From: Cytobacillus sp. IB215665
Lineage (GTDB): Bacteria > Bacillota > Bacilli > Bacillales > SM2101
Direction of reading: 5' to 3'
NCBI RefSeq assembly: GCF_033963835.1
Contig: NZ_JAXBME010000007.1
Coordinates: 124,001-188,000, forward strand
Length of the DNA: 64,000 nucleotides
The position numbers and the translations under genes are program-made. The stretch's first letter is position 1. The number at the start of each line of letters is the position of its first letter. Below are positions 35,400-45,468 of this stretch, one piece after another. Under the pieces are notes generated by a model that worked only from the letters and a program-made list of their open reading frames with translations, searched no databases and was not told the origin of the DNA.

Positions 35400-37013
35400 T
35401 TATATTTGAGCTAAAATTTGGTCTAGTTCATTTTGAAGCGGTTCAATCCCCACTCGACCAACAAAGTCATAGAATGATTCTTTCTCTACTTTATTCTCCT
35501 TGAAATAACTTAGGAAATCTTTTAATACAGGGCCTAAATTGTCCGCATCGACTTTACCCTTTAATTTTTCATTAAATTTCCCATCATTATTCAGCGTACC
35601 ACCAACATAGATTTCAAAAGCCTCTACCATACCTTTTTCTTTCGTTTTCATTTTCACACCTTGTAAACCAATATCGGCAATTTGACGTTGACCACATGAA
35701 TTTGGACAGCCAACCATATGAAGGCGTACAGGCTGATCAATCGCAATTTCTTCATCTAAATATTCAGCAATACTTCGCATTCTTTCTTTTGTTTCTACAA
35801 GTGCTAAATTACAATATTCAATACCTGTACATGAAACTGAATAAGCAATGAAGTTCCTAGGATTGATTGAAATTCTATTAAAGATTTGTTCCTTTAACAG
35901 TACATCTACCTGTTCATCTGGAATATTTGGAATGATCAAGTTTTGAGAATTACAAGTGCGGATCTCACCATTTCCGTATGCTTTTGATATCCTAGCTAGC
36001 TCAAAAACTTCGTCAGCAGTTAGTCTTCCTACAGGTACGTTAAAGCCAACATAACTTAATCCCTCTTGTTTTTGTTTGTGTACTCCATAAAAATAACCTG
36101 CATTCCATTCCTTCAATTCATTTTTACCTTTTGAAAGTAATGGTCCAGTCAGTTCTTCTAATTTTTCTTTAAATTTCTCTACTCCCCAGTCAGCAACTAA
36201 AAATTTCAACCTTGCCAAATGACGCTTTTCACGGTAACCGTAATCTCGAAATAATGTTGTTATTGCTATTGCTGTCTCCTTGAGTTGTTCAGGGAGTATA
36301 AACACATCAAGTTCTTGAGCTAAAAACGGACGTGCTGAAAGCCCTCCACCTACTTTAATATGGAAACCAGCAACTTGTTTTCCATCAATTTCTTTTGTTG
36401 CTGGAATAAATGCTAAACAATTTATTTCTGCATGCCCCGCATTATGAACATTTGAACTTATTGACATTTTATATTTTCTAGGAAGGTTTGAGAAATCTTC
36501 ATTATGCTGGAAAAATTCATATACTTCTTTAACGATAGGTTCTGTATCAAACAGTTCACTCCCATCAATACCCGCAAGTGGGTTACCAACTATCGTACGA
36601 GTGATATCTCCACAAGCCCCAACTGAAGACAAACCAACACTTTCCAAGCGTTTAAAAATATCTGGAATTTGTTCAATTGTTAGCCAATGGAACTGTACAG
36701 CTTGACGTGTTGTTATATCAAAAACACCTCTACCATAATCTTTACTAATCCCAGCTAATACATTAGCTTGATCATAAGTCAAAATTCCAGAAGGAACATT
36801 AACCCTCATCATAAAATATCCATCTTCTTTAGGCTTTTGTAAGTATAATCCTGCCCACTTAAAATAATCCCATTGATCTTTTGGGATAGATTGAAAACCA
36901 TTTTTCGCATAATGTGGAATATCGTTTAATATTTCTAACCCATCTTTTTGTAACTTCTGTTTTTCATTTTTGTTTAATTTTTCATTGTTTTCCCATGTTT
37001 TCACATATGCCAT
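35400..37013 (-). CDS. Siroheme nitrite/sulfite reductase
   Basis: 537 residues with siroheme and 4Fe-4S binding. Two ferredoxin-like half domains (LQKPKEDGYFMMRVNVPSGI near 58; KQEGLSYVGFNVPVGRLTAD near 310) and the cluster motifs CTGIEYC and CPNSCGQ near 390-440 are present. The sulfur-gene context favours reduction of sulfite to sulfide, probably with ferredoxin as donor, in place of CysJI. GGAGGGTGC precedes the ATG. It is preceded on its strand by cysC. Confidence 0.9.
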   Translation of the reverse strand: MAYVKTWENNEKLNKNEKQKLQKDGLEILNDIPHYAKNGFQSIPKDQWDYFKWAGLYLQKPKEDGYFMMRVNVPSGILTYDQANVLAGISKDYGRGVFDITTRQAVQFHWLTIEQIPDIFKRLESVGLSSVGACGDITRTIVGNPLAGIDGSELFDTEPIVKEVYEFFQHNEDFSNLPRKYKMSISSNVHNAGHAEINCLAFIPATKEIDGKQVAGFHIKVGGGLSARPFLAQELDVFILPEQLKETAIAITTLFRDYGYREKRHLARLKFLVADWGVEKFKEKLEELTGPLLSKGKNELKEWNAGYFYGVHKQKQEGLSYVGFNVPVGRLTADEVFELARISKAYGNGEIRTCNSQNLIIPNIPDEQVDVLLKEQIFNRISINPRNFIAYSVSCTGIEYCNLALVETKERMRSIAEYLDEEIAIDQPVRLHMVGCPNSCGQRQIADIGLQGVKMKTKEKGMVEAFEIYVGGTLNNDGKFNEKLKGKVDADNLGPVLKDFLSYFKENKVEKESFYDFVGRVGIEPLQNELDQILAQI

Positions 37014-37257
37014 TTAGCACCCTCCTTAACTCCCTTATAACGTATTATAGCTCATGTTCAATAAATATCGAAAAATAACTGTTGTGCAGTGTATTCTCTC
37101 TACATTCATCCCATGACTTATTTCGTTATTTATATAAGTATGGAGTTTCCTTACATAAAATCATTGAACGTATGAAATTCGAAGGAAACTTTTTTATATA
37201 ATCTATTATTGTATATATATAGTAACTAATGCAAAATTATTTGCGAAAGAAACCATA

Positions 37258-37860
37258 TTATTTTACTATTGATTTTTCTTTTAAATAATTTATTACCTGT
37301 TCAACAGATTGCTCTATTGTCATTTTGTTGCTTTCAATAATCAATTCAGGTTGTTCAGGAGGCTCATATGGTGAACTAATGCCTGTGAATTCAGGAATTT
37401 CACCTTTCCGCGCCTTGTCATATAACCCTTTTGGATCACGTGTTTCACATACTTCAAGTGGACACTTTACGTATACTTCGATGAACTCATGATTAGAAAA
37501 AAGCTCTCTTACGCTATTACGGTCTTCTCTAAACGGTGAAATAAAAGCTGTCAAAACAATTTGACCACTATCTGTAAATAGCTTAGATACCTCTCCAATA
37601 CGGCGTATGTTCTCTTTACGATCATCTTCACTAAAGCCAAGGTCTTTGTTCAAGCCATGACGTATATTATCACCGTCTAAAACATAAGTTCTAACTTGGC
37701 TTTCATGTAGCTTAACTTCAACTGCATTCGCAAGCGTTGACTTTCCAGATCCAGAAAGCCCGGTAAACCATAACACACAGCTATTATGATTATTTAAGCT
37801 GTTTCGATCTTTCCTAGTAATTGTTGTTTCGTGCCATACGATGTTTTTAGATGATGACAT
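37258..37860 (-). CDS. cysC: Adenylylsulfate kinase CysC
   Basis: 200 residues from ATG 37860 (GGAGAGG upstream, 5-base spacing). Walker A is [12 protein letters not shown] near 30-41; then [16 protein letters not shown] and the phosphorylation-type loop [10 protein letters not shown]; the C-terminal [19 protein letters not shown] is typical. It phosphorylates APS to PAPS in sulfate assimilation. It is separated from sat by repeat copy 13. Confidence 0.93.
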   Translation of the reverse strand: MSSSKNIVWHETTITRKDRNSLNNHNSCVLWFTGLSGSGKSTLANAVEVKLHESQVRTYVLDGDNIRHGLNKDLGFSEDDRKENIRRIGEVSKLFTDSGQIVLTAFISPFREDRNSVRELFSNHEFIEVYVKCPLEVCETRDPKGLYDKARKGEIPEFTGISSPYEPPEQPELIIESNKMTIEQSVEQVINYLKEKSIVK

Positions 37861-37899
37861 GGACACCTCTCCTATATTACTTAATATATAATAAAACAA

Positions 37900-38062
37900 G
37901 GCTGTTTTCGCATTGATTGTTGCTTTTCGTTCAAAGATATAAACACGTAAACATATATCTTTCGTAGCACCTTTTATACTTAAACATTTATTGAGTACTT
38001 ATAAAACTCGTCAAATTGTCCGCTTTTAATAAAATAGCAACAAAGTTTACAAACAAGAGCGT
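37900..38062 (+). repeat. Dispersed intergenic element, copy 13
   Basis: GGCTGTTTTCGCATTGATTG ... TTTCGTAGCACCTTTTATAC ... AGCAACAAAGTTTACAAACA, AGAGCGTT. It separates sat from cysC. Confidence 0.8.
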
Positions 38063-38180
38063 TATCCAAAATGTTATATTTTTAATAATGGGGCTGCCTA
38101 ATAAGATTTTTTAACTCCCTTAATAGACGCCCCTATTAAATATCTCGTCACTTCTACACAAAATTGTCAACACCGAACAT

Positions 38181-39326
38181 TTATGAGTGGACTGATGTTT
38201 TTTTCAATCCTTTAATAAGTACCTCCGCGACCTCTGGTCGAGTAAATTCTTCTGGAGGAACCTCCCCATTTCTTAACATTTCTCTTACTTTCGTACCACT
38301 TAAATGAAGATGATCTTCAGAACTGCTAGGTGTTGTTTTCGACGTAGCCATCGTTTTCGTTTTTTTGCAATAAAACGCATGTTCAAATTTTAATATTTCG
38401 ATGCCAATTTCTTCTTTAGAAAATTGATCAAAAATCTTTTGTGCGTCATAAGTTCCATAGTAATCTCCTACACCTGCATGATCACGGCCAACGATAAAAT
38501 GAGTACAGCCATAGTTTTTTCGAACTAGAGCATGGAAAATTGCTTCTCTAGGACCAGCATAGCGCATCGCGGCTGGAAATACTGCTAAAAAGACTCTTTC
38601 CTTAGGGTAATAGTGCTTAAGTAGCACTTCATAGCTTTCCATTCTCACATCTGCTGGAACGTCATCAGACTTTGTTTCTCCTACAAGAGGATTAAGTAAA
38701 AGACCGTCAACAATTTCTAGTGCACTTTTTTGAATATACTCATGTGCACGATGAACAGGGTTACGAGTCTGAAATCCTACCACTGTATTCCATTGCTTTT
38801 GTTGAAATATTTCTCTTGTTTCTCGAGGGTCAAGATAGTATTCATTAAATCTATCCTTCTTTGGACGCTCAACTAAATATATAGGACCAGCAACATATAC
38901 ATTAGGACGATCAAATAATTTTTTTACACCAGGATGTGATAAATCTGTCGTTTGAAATACGTGCTGAGCTTCTACTTCTTTATCTGGTGTATATACCTCA
39001 GTTATTGTAATGACACCATAAACAGTGCCATCTTTAACAAGTTTTGCTTTTTCGCCTACAATTAGTTTTGAAGCTTTAGCCTCAGAAACTGGCAGGGTAA
39101 TAGGGATACTCCATGGTGCACCTGAACTTAAGCGCAGATCATGCACAACTGAAGTATAATCTTTATAGCCTAAGAAGCCTTCTAGTGGGCTATAGCCCCC
39201 TGTTGCAATCAATTCTAAATCACTTAAAGCCATTAAATCTAACTCAATTTCTGTTGTAATGCCGTTTACTGAATAAGGAGAGTTAAGGCGTTGAATCAAT
39301 TCTCCCCCATGTGGTTTCAAACTCAT
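38181..39326 (-). CDS. sat: Sulfate adenylyltransferase Sat
   Basis: 381 residues, ATP sulfurylase forming APS from sulfate and ATP. The active-site motifs [20 protein letters not shown] (QTRNP and HRAH) near 183-202 and [11 protein letters not shown] near 278 are intact. The length matches bacterial Sat. Transcribed after cysP (50-base gap). Confidence 0.95.
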   Translation of the reverse strand: MSLKPHGGELIQRLNSPYSVNGITTEIELDLMALSDLELIATGGYSPLEGFLGYKDYTSVVHDLRLSSGAPWSIPITLPVSEAKASKLIVGEKAKLVKDGTVYGVITITEVYTPDKEVEAQHVFQTTDLSHPGVKKLFDRPNVYVAGPIYLVERPKKDRFNEYYLDPRETREIFQQKQWNTVVGFQTRNPVHRAHEYIQKSALEIVDGLLLNPLVGETKSDDVPADVRMESYEVLLKHYYPKERVFLAVFPAAMRYAGPREAIFHALVRKNYGCTHFIVGRDHAGVGDYYGTYDAQKIFDQFSKEEIGIEILKFEHAFYCKKTKTMATSKTTPSSSEDHLHLSGTKVREMLRNGEVPPEEFTRPEVAEVLIKGLKKTSVHS

Positions 39327-39376
39327 AAGTTACCTCCGTTTTAAGTTATCTTATCTTTTTAGTCGGAATTAAAGTG

Positions 39377-40456
39377 CTAAATACCTCCGCCGTCTTCATG
39401 ATATGACCGTCTGTCTTCTTGTGTATACCTCATTAACTTCAGCAAGCCATACGATGCAAACGCAGCACTCATCATCGCACTTACAACATATAAATCTACT
39501 TGAATAAATAATTTGATAAATCCATAAGATACTGCTAGCGCAAATACTGGTGAAACAATCCAAACAAGGAGAAGTTTTTTAATTAATCGTTTCTTTAAGA
39601 GGCCTCTACCTTGCTCGGCAATACCAATGCCTATTATGCCCGAAGTGGTTACTTGTGTCATCGGTACCGGAAGCCCAAAAATTGATGCGATAAATACAAG
39701 AGTTGCTCCTGTACCTGATACTACACTCCCTTGTAATAACGATAATCTTACGATTTTCTTGCCATTCGTTTCAATGACTCTTCTACCTAAAACGATTGCT
39801 CCAATTCCGATAAACAAACCACCTAGGATGATACCAGATTGTAAGGGGATCAGCTCTGCTCCTACAAGTGGTCCAATTGCATTAGCAACATTGTTCATTC
39901 CTGCAGAAAAAGCTTCAAGAAAACCTGTCACCACAACTAGTACTGCTAATATAGTCTTCCACTTTTTTGACTGTAGGAAACCTTGTTTGCTTTCTACCCT
40001 CTTAACCAACTTGCCAAATAACAACGTAATTGTAAAAGAAACTAGCGGTGTGACAATCCAAAACAGCATAATAATAATTAAAGTATCAAACATAAGTGCT
40101 TTAAAAGCAATACCTACTCCAACTACCGCCCCGACAGTCACTTCACTTGTTGATAAAGGAATCCCCAAAATATTGGCAATGAATAAAGAAATTGTAGCTG
40201 CTGCAAGAATGCTAATTGCTATATGAACATTAATGATTGACGCTGGCACAATTTCAGTTCCTATCGTTTTAACAACTTCTCCTCCACCTAATGCAGCACC
40301 TAAAAAAACACCTATGCCACTAATAACAAGTGCAATGTTCTTTTTGGAAATGACACCAGATCCGTACGCGACTCCCATGGAAGCAGCTGCTCCACTAGCA
40401 CCAATATTTAATGCGAATAAAATAGCCACAACAAATGCGGTTATTGTAAATATCAT
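39377..40456 (-). CDS. cysP: Sulfate permease CysP (PiT family)
   Basis: 359 residues, about ten membrane spans, with the duplicated PiT signature (GASGAAASMGVAYGSGVISKK at the N terminus, ANAIGPLVGAELIPLQSG mid-protein). In B. subtilis CysP (YlnA) of this family is the sulfate importer; the position between cysH and sat supports sulfate rather than phosphate as substrate. It begins 12 bases after the cysH stop. Confidence 0.92.
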   Translation of the reverse strand: MIFTITAFVVAILFALNIGASGAAASMGVAYGSGVISKKNIALVISGIGVFLGAALGGGEVVKTIGTEIVPASIINVHIAISILAAATISLFIANILGIPLSTSEVTVGAVVGVGIAFKALMFDTLIIIMLFWIVTPLVSFTITLLFGKLVKRVESKQGFLQSKKWKTILAVLVVVTGFLEAFSAGMNNVANAIGPLVGAELIPLQSGIILGGLFIGIGAIVLGRRVIETNGKKIVRLSLLQGSVVSGTGATLVFIASIFGLPVPMTQVTTSGIIGIGIAEQGRGLLKKRLIKKLLLVWIVSPVFALAVSYGFIKLFIQVDLYVVSAMMSAAFASYGLLKLMRYTQEDRRSYHEDGGGI

Positions 40457-40468
40457 CTACTCTTCTTC

Positions 40469-41179
40469 CTAACCTGATTGATGTAATCCGCATTCTGTTT
40501 TAGAGCTATTTGCCCAACGTCCAGATCGGGAATCTTTATCATCACCAGTTGGTAACGTACAGTACTCACACCCGATACTTGGATAGCCTTGATCGTGTAA
40601 GCGATTGTACGGCAAATTAAAGAACCGGATATAATTCCAAATATCTTCCCAACTCCAATGAATGAGTGGACATATTTTAATAGACTGAAACTTATCATCT
40701 TTATTGATGAAATTAGTATGGCTCCTCGATTGAGATTGCTCTCTTCTTAGTCCAGATATCCATGCTAAATTACCTTTTAATGCTTTTTGCAGAGGTAATA
40801 TTTTTCTAATATTACAGCATTGATTAGGGTTTGTTTTCCAAAGCTCATCACCATGTTGTTCTGCCTGCTCTTTAAGAGTTAGCTCTGGTTTTTGAAGCAT
40901 AATTTGTAAGGTAGGATATTTTTCTTTCACTTTGTCAATTAACTCATAAGTTTCTTTAAAATGTACATCTGTATCAAGAAAAACGATTTTAGCTGTCTTA
41001 TTAACTTTATTAATGAGATCAATAAGAACCATTCCTTCGGCCCCGAAACTACAAGCATAAACGATCTCATCTTTATATTCCTTATAAGCCCATTTCAACA
41101 CATCTAAACTTTCTTTAAACTGTGCTTGAATATCTGTTGATAGTTGATCTGACCAGCTATCATACGTTATTGAAGCCAT
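40469..41179 (-). CDS. cysH: APS/PAPS reductase CysH
   Basis: 236 residues. It reduces (P)APS to sulfite using thioredoxin. The PAPS-reductase fold ([16 protein letters not shown]) is followed by the cysteine pairs CC (QCCNIRK) and CEYC, which mark the 4Fe-4S form able to use APS, and the catalytic C-terminal ECGLH. First gene of the sulfate operon. No SAM (S-box) riboswitch was recognised in the 390-base upstream gap, although B. subtilis has one. Confidence 0.94.
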   Translation of the reverse strand: MASITYDSWSDQLSTDIQAQFKESLDVLKWAYKEYKDEIVYACSFGAEGMVLIDLINKVNKTAKIVFLDTDVHFKETYELIDKVKEKYPTLQIMLQKPELTLKEQAEQHGDELWKTNPNQCCNIRKILPLQKALKGNLAWISGLRREQSQSRSHTNFINKDDKFQSIKICPLIHWSWEDIWNYIRFFNLPYNRLHDQGYPSIGCEYCTLPTGDDKDSRSGRWANSSKTECGLHQSG

Positions 41180-41509
41180 ATTCTCCCCCCTTTATTTAAT
41201 GCCACAAATGGATGTTCGTTTAAATACATTTTACTTCTCATTTCACCTTTACCAGAAAAGATTACCATTAAGCATAATCGACTTTAAGGATATCTCCAAC
41301 CAAACAAGTAGGAATACAATGATTAGTATTTGTTTTAGTTTATAAAATTCTGATAAGAAAATCAATCAATTATTTTTTTTCGGATAAAATTAGGTCTTAT
41401 TCCTATACAAAAAACTCATATTTTATTGAATAGACTACGTATTCAAGCTAACAATATATAGTGTTAAATATTTAATTTATTAAGATTTTTATATTGTAAT
41501 TAATTCTTA
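41180..41509. other. Gap between cysH and dps
   Basis: About 330 bases of AT-rich sequence between divergent genes. GGGGGGAG ahead of cysH is its ribosome site. No riboswitch, terminator or ORF was recognised. Confidence 0.5.
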
Positions 41510-41538
41510 TTGATAATTATTATAATCTGTAATATAAT
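41510..41538 (+). promoter_or_regulatory. dps promoter with PerR box
   Basis: TTGATA (41510-41515), 17 bases, TATAAT (41533-41538). TGATAATTATTATAA (41511-41525) matches the PerR consensus TTATAATTATTATAA in 14 of 15 positions and covers the -35, so repression by PerR relieved by peroxide is expected. Confidence 0.85.
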
Positions 41539-41568
41539 ATAATTATTCTAATTTAGGAGGATTCATTT

Positions 41569-42009
41569 ATGACAAACACTACACTTATTCAATCTCTTAA
41601 CCAACAACTAGCAAACTGGAACGTATTGTATACGAAGCTTCATAATTACCATTGGTATGTTACTGGAGCTGATTTCTTTACTCTACATGCTAAGTTTGAG
41701 GAATTTTACGACGAGGCAGCTACTTATATTGATGAAATCGCTGAAAGAATTCTAACTATCGAAGGACAACCTATTGCATCGTTAGCTGACTATTTAAAAC
41801 ACACTTCAATTGAAGAAGCAACGAACAAAGAAACACCAAAAGATATGGTTGGAGCCATTGCCGAAGACTTCTTTAAAGTGATCCACGAATCCAAACTATT
41901 AATTGAACAAGCAGAAGATGCTAATGATCAACCTACTGCGGATATGTTTATTGGCATTAAAAACTCATTAGAAAAGCATGTGTGGATGTTAAAAGCATAT
42001 TTAAAATAA
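41569..42009 (+). CDS. dps: Dps/MrgA DNA-protecting ferritin-like protein
   Basis: 146 residues. The Dps ferroxidase residues lie in LHNYHWYVTGADFFTLHAKF and the EEFYDEAATYIDEIAERI helix. It forms a 12-mer that oxidises iron with peroxide and protects DNA. AGGAGG precedes the ATG. The upstream PerR box is the expected control, as for B. subtilis mrgA. Confidence 0.93.
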   Translation: MTNTTLIQSLNQQLANWNVLYTKLHNYHWYVTGADFFTLHAKFEEFYDEAATYIDEIAERILTIEGQPIASLADYLKHTSIEEATNKETPKDMVGAIAEDFFKVIHESKLLIEQAEDANDQPTADMFIGIKNSLEKHVWMLKAYLK

Positions 42010-42060
42010 GAAAAAACAAGGGGCAACTAAGGACAAACAACAGTGAACATTTTATAGAAT

Positions 42061-42093
42061 AAAAAATAGCACCATGAGCAGGTGCTATTTTTT
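42061..42093. terminator. Bidirectional terminator between dps and the ytr operon
   Basis: AAAAAATAGCACC - ATGAGCA - GGTGCTATTTTTT. T/A runs flank both sides, suiting both convergent genes. Confidence 0.85.
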
Positions 42094-42127
42094 CTATTTA
42101 ATAGGGTTGGTAGCCTAAAAAACATGT

Positions 42128-44191
42128 TTAATTACTACTAAAATATTCGTTGATATAGCCTGGTACGTTTGCATCGTTGAAGCTACTAAAGAAAGAATAG
42201 TCCCCATATACTGATTCAAAATACACGATATATTTTGCGTGATTACTTCTTTCAGAATAACTAAAAACAGCTTGATAATTCCGTAAACTATCTAGTATTT
42301 GTTCGTCATTTGAGATGGTAAGTACATCTCTGGAATCATCTTCAAACATCTCTTCTAGATTATCTGTATCACGCCAAAAAATATTCTCTACTAACTTTAT
42401 TTCATCATTGTTTAATTCAATAATCCTCATATTTGAGATTTCTTCGGGATGAATGGTCGCGTATTGCATATAATCATTTTGTTCTAACCATGTAACTATT
42501 CGATTATATGAATAGTCCCAATGAATAGAAATTGCCGTTTTCCTTTCCAATCCCCTTCCATAGTTTGCAAACAATGGGGAGCTATTTCCTAACCTGATGG
42601 TTACATCGCCTCCATTACCTTTTCCAGCCCTCATGTCCTCATATTCTTGACTTAAAATATCTTCTCGAATTAATGTTAAAAACTCCTCAATTTTCTCATC
42701 TTCAGCTACAGTTTTTTCTTTGTCTAATTCATGACTAGGAGAAAAAACAAGTTGTTCAATATGCTCAGCATCTATTGCAAATAGTTCATCATAATCCATC
42801 TTCTTAAATTCAGCAGATTCGTAAATCGGTTTATAATAATTTTCGTAAGTACCATCTTTTGGTATATCATAAGACCGTACAAACTTCTTACCGTTCGTTA
42901 GTCCATAAACAACATGTATGTTTATTACCGCTTCATTGTTGTTTTTATTTTTCTCCTTATCTTTTACTAGCTGTTGGTGAAGGTTATAAACGTGTACAAT
43001 ATTTTTACTGTCAGCATATTCAAAACGTTTAATGCCTTCATCGTCTTTCAAATAAGAATATATACCATTGTCAAAATAAACCTTTTCAACTTCATTAATG
43101 TTTGGCATTTTTTCTTCAAAGCCAATGATATCAAAATTAATGACAGTAATGAGCAAAACCATCGTTGCCGTAAAAACAGCATAACCTTTATTAATTGGAA
43201 CGATTCTCCATGATTTTTGTAAAGTCATTTCAGCTACACAATACCCAATTATCGAACCGATGACATACCCTACGATTGTCCAAGAAAAACTTTGTTGATA
43301 AGTCCAAAGGTAGACGCCACCTACAAGCATCGTACAAAAGGTTACCCCATATTTAAATACAGGCTGTAAAATACTAAAAGTTACTGCTTGGGTTGCGGTT
43401 TCTGACCCTCTTTTTTTATAAATCAATATTGAGAATAGATAAATAAAAACCATTACAATGACATACCCGATTACTTCTGTGTAAGTAAATATCTCTACAG
43501 GTTCATTGCTGTATCCAAAAAATCTATTATACCAGCTTGTGAGGGGAGATAGCTTTTCAATTCCAACATTCAAATAATATTCATAGTTAAACCCATATAG
43601 TAAAACACCAAGATTCATCGATATTAAAACAGTTATCCCATATGGAAACAGCAAGAAAATATACGTTAATATCCCATGGGCTACAGACAACCCTGTAAAC
43701 ATCCCCACAAATACACTTATAACAAAGATAAACAACGTAAATAAAACAATGCTTCCTGACCAATTGAATATATCATTCAGTGATATATATGCATCCAACT
43801 GCAAAGTTAACCTTAAGACTATAGCGATGCAAGCAGTAAGGATCACTGGTAATACAAGATTGACTGCACCAAATATCATATGATGATGAAAAATCGTTGA
43901 ACGTTTTATCGGCATGCTATGAATAAAATCAACAGACCTTTTCGTTTGTAAATAACGGAATATAAAGATAGCTAGAACAACTGGCACAGTAATAATAATT
44001 ATATATTGCACATCTGAAAAGAAATCAAATTCCCGATAAATAAAACCTTTATTTAACTGATTATAGAAATCAATAATAGATAATGGGACAGTAAGCAATA
44101 GTAACATAAAATAGATTGTGCCGACCCATAGCACACTCCTCACATCTTGAATGAAGATGCCTCCTTTAAACCAGGATGTCATCGATCGCAT
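42128..44191 (-). CDS. ABC permease with extracellular DUF6449-like domain
   Basis: 687 residues. Ten or more membrane spans occupy residues 15-360, with a repeat-like motif KRSVDFIHSMPIKRSTIFHHH in the first cytosolic loop. A C-terminal extracytoplasmic region of about 310 residues resembles the DUF6449 part of YtrC/YtrD-like permeases. It overlaps the end of ytrB by 26 bases, with GGGGG nine bases before the ATG. Presumed efflux or cell-envelope stress transporter with YtrB. Confidence 0.82.
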   Translation of the reverse strand: MRSMTSWFKGGIFIQDVRSVLWVGTIYFMLLLLTVPLSIIDFYNQLNKGFIYREFDFFSDVQYIIIITVPVVLAIFIFRYLQTKRSVDFIHSMPIKRSTIFHHHMIFGAVNLVLPVILTACIAIVLRLTLQLDAYISLNDIFNWSGSIVLFTLFIFVISVFVGMFTGLSVAHGILTYIFLLFPYGITVLISMNLGVLLYGFNYEYYLNVGIEKLSPLTSWYNRFFGYSNEPVEIFTYTEVIGYVIVMVFIYLFSILIYKKRGSETATQAVTFSILQPVFKYGVTFCTMLVGGVYLWTYQQSFSWTIVGYVIGSIIGYCVAEMTLQKSWRIVPINKGYAVFTATMVLLITVINFDIIGFEEKMPNINEVEKVYFDNGIYSYLKDDEGIKRFEYADSKNIVHVYNLHQQLVKDKEKNKNNNEAVINIHVVYGLTNGKKFVRSYDIPKDGTYENYYKPIYESAEFKKMDYDELFAIDAEHIEQLVFSPSHELDKEKTVAEDEKIEEFLTLIREDILSQEYEDMRAGKGNGGDVTIRLGNSSPLFANYGRGLERKTAISIHWDYSYNRIVTWLEQNDYMQYATIHPEEISNMRIIELNNDEIKLVENIFWRDTDNLEEMFEDDSRDVLTISNDEQILDSLRNYQAVFSYSERSNHAKYIVYFESVYGDYSFFSSFNDANVPGYINEYFSSN

Positions 44192-45065
44192 AGCCTACAT
44201 CCCCCATTTCATAAATAAATATCTCTTCCAATGTGAGCGGTAAAACATCAAATATAACGGGCTGGTATCGTAAGAAACTTGTTCTTATGTCCTGTTCATG
44301 CCCTCTAACGATACAAATAATAACACTACCGCGTTCTTCTTTATATAACATATCTACCTCGTTGAACAAATTCATAGGGATATTATTACTAAAGGCAATT
44401 TGTATTTTGTGTACATCTGATTTTATCGCATCAATTTCCTTTTGCATGATGAGCTGTCCTTTATGTAAAATGCCAATTTGATCACATATCCCTTCTACTT
44501 CTTGGAGGTTATGAGAAGAGATTAAAACCGTCATCTCTCTTTCTGCAACATCTTGAATTAACAAGTCTTTTATCCTTGTTCGCATAACTGGGTCAAGCCC
44601 ATCAAGCGGTTCGTCCAAGATTAATACGTCAGGCATTGTTGATAATGCTAACCAAAAAGCAACTTGACGTTGCATACCCTTAGAAAAGCGATGTATTTTA
44701 TTTCGAGGATCAAGCCCAAATACACGTTGAAGTTCTTTAAATCTTTCTTCATTCCACGAATGGTATATGCTTTTATAGTACTTCGCCATTTGCAGAATTG
44801 AATAGTGCGAGAAAAAGTAGACAACATCTGGAATAAAAATGATATTTTGCTTTAACCGTTCATTTTCAAAAACTTGTTCATCATTAATTAGCACTTCTCC
44901 ACTATGCTGTTTATAAATCCCTGCAAGCAACTTCAATAGAGTTGTCTTCCCAGCACCATTAGATCCTAGTAGTCCAAATATCGACCCTTTATTAATTTGT
45001 AGATTGACAGAGTTCAACGCTTTTTGACCATCAAAATATTTACTAACATTATTTAGTTGTATCAT
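44166..45065 (-). CDS. ytrB: ABC ATP-binding protein YtrB
   Basis: 299 residues. Walker A GSNGAGKTT at 34-42, signature FSKGM at 127-131, Walker B LILDEP at 148-153. It overlaps ytrA by 17 bases and the permease by 26, so translation is coupled. In B. subtilis the ytr operon responds to cell-wall antibiotics such as bacitracin and ramoplanin. GGAGGAG upstream. Confidence 0.88.
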   Translation of the reverse strand: MIQLNNVSKYFDGQKALNSVNLQINKGSIFGLLGSNGAGKTTLLKLLAGIYKQHSGEVLINDEQVFENERLKQNIIFIPDVVYFFSHYSILQMAKYYKSIYHSWNEERFKELQRVFGLDPRNKIHRFSKGMQRQVAFWLALSTMPDVLILDEPLDGLDPVMRTRIKDLLIQDVAEREMTVLISSHNLQEVEGICDQIGILHKGQLIMQKEIDAIKSDVHKIQIAFSNNIPMNLFNEVDMLYKEERGSVIICIVRGHEQDIRTSFLRYQPVIFDVLPLTLEEIFIYEMGDVGYAIDDILV

Positions 45066-45447
45066 AGCGTTCTCCTCCTTTGACCACTTTTTCTACTTCA
45101 TTAATTAGCTGTATACTTTGCTCTTTTGTCATACCTAAATAAAACGCTTCTAATAGTAATTTCTTGATTTCTTCCATCATCTTTTCGAGCTTCTCTTGAT
45201 TAGGGAGTTGTGGCGATGGTGTAACGAAGCTACCTCTTCCTTTCACAGAATAAATATACCCCTGATGTTCAAGCTCACGATATGCTTTTTGAATCGTATT
45301 AGGATTAATCGTTAATTGTTTTGCTAATGCCCGAACCGATGGCAGTTGCTCATCAGGCTTAAGTACTTCGTTAATAATCAACTGTTTGATATTATCAACT
45401 AATTGCTCATAGATTGGCTGTCTACTTCGGAGATCTAAATTAAACAT
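45049..45447 (-). CDS. ytrA: GntR-family repressor YtrA
   Basis: 132 residues: GntR winged helix (RQPIYEQLVDNIKQLI ... LPSVRALAKQLTINPNTIQKAYRELEHQGYI) plus a short C-terminal helix, the YtrA subfamily, same length as in B. subtilis. It is first in the ytr operon and should bind the perfect dyad just upstream. Confidence 0.9.
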   Translation of the reverse strand: MFNLDLRSRQPIYEQLVDNIKQLIINEVLKPDEQLPSVRALAKQLTINPNTIQKAYRELEHQGYIYSVKGRGSFVTPSPQLPNQEKLEKMMEEIKKLLLEAFYLGMTKEQSIQLINEVEKVVKGGERYDTTK

Positions 45448-45468
45448 TGCTTCCCTCCCCCTGTACCA

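Noticed and set aside
41180-41568. SAM (S-box) riboswitch expected upstream of cysH
   Set aside because: No conserved S-box sequence blocks or terminator were seen on the minus strand.
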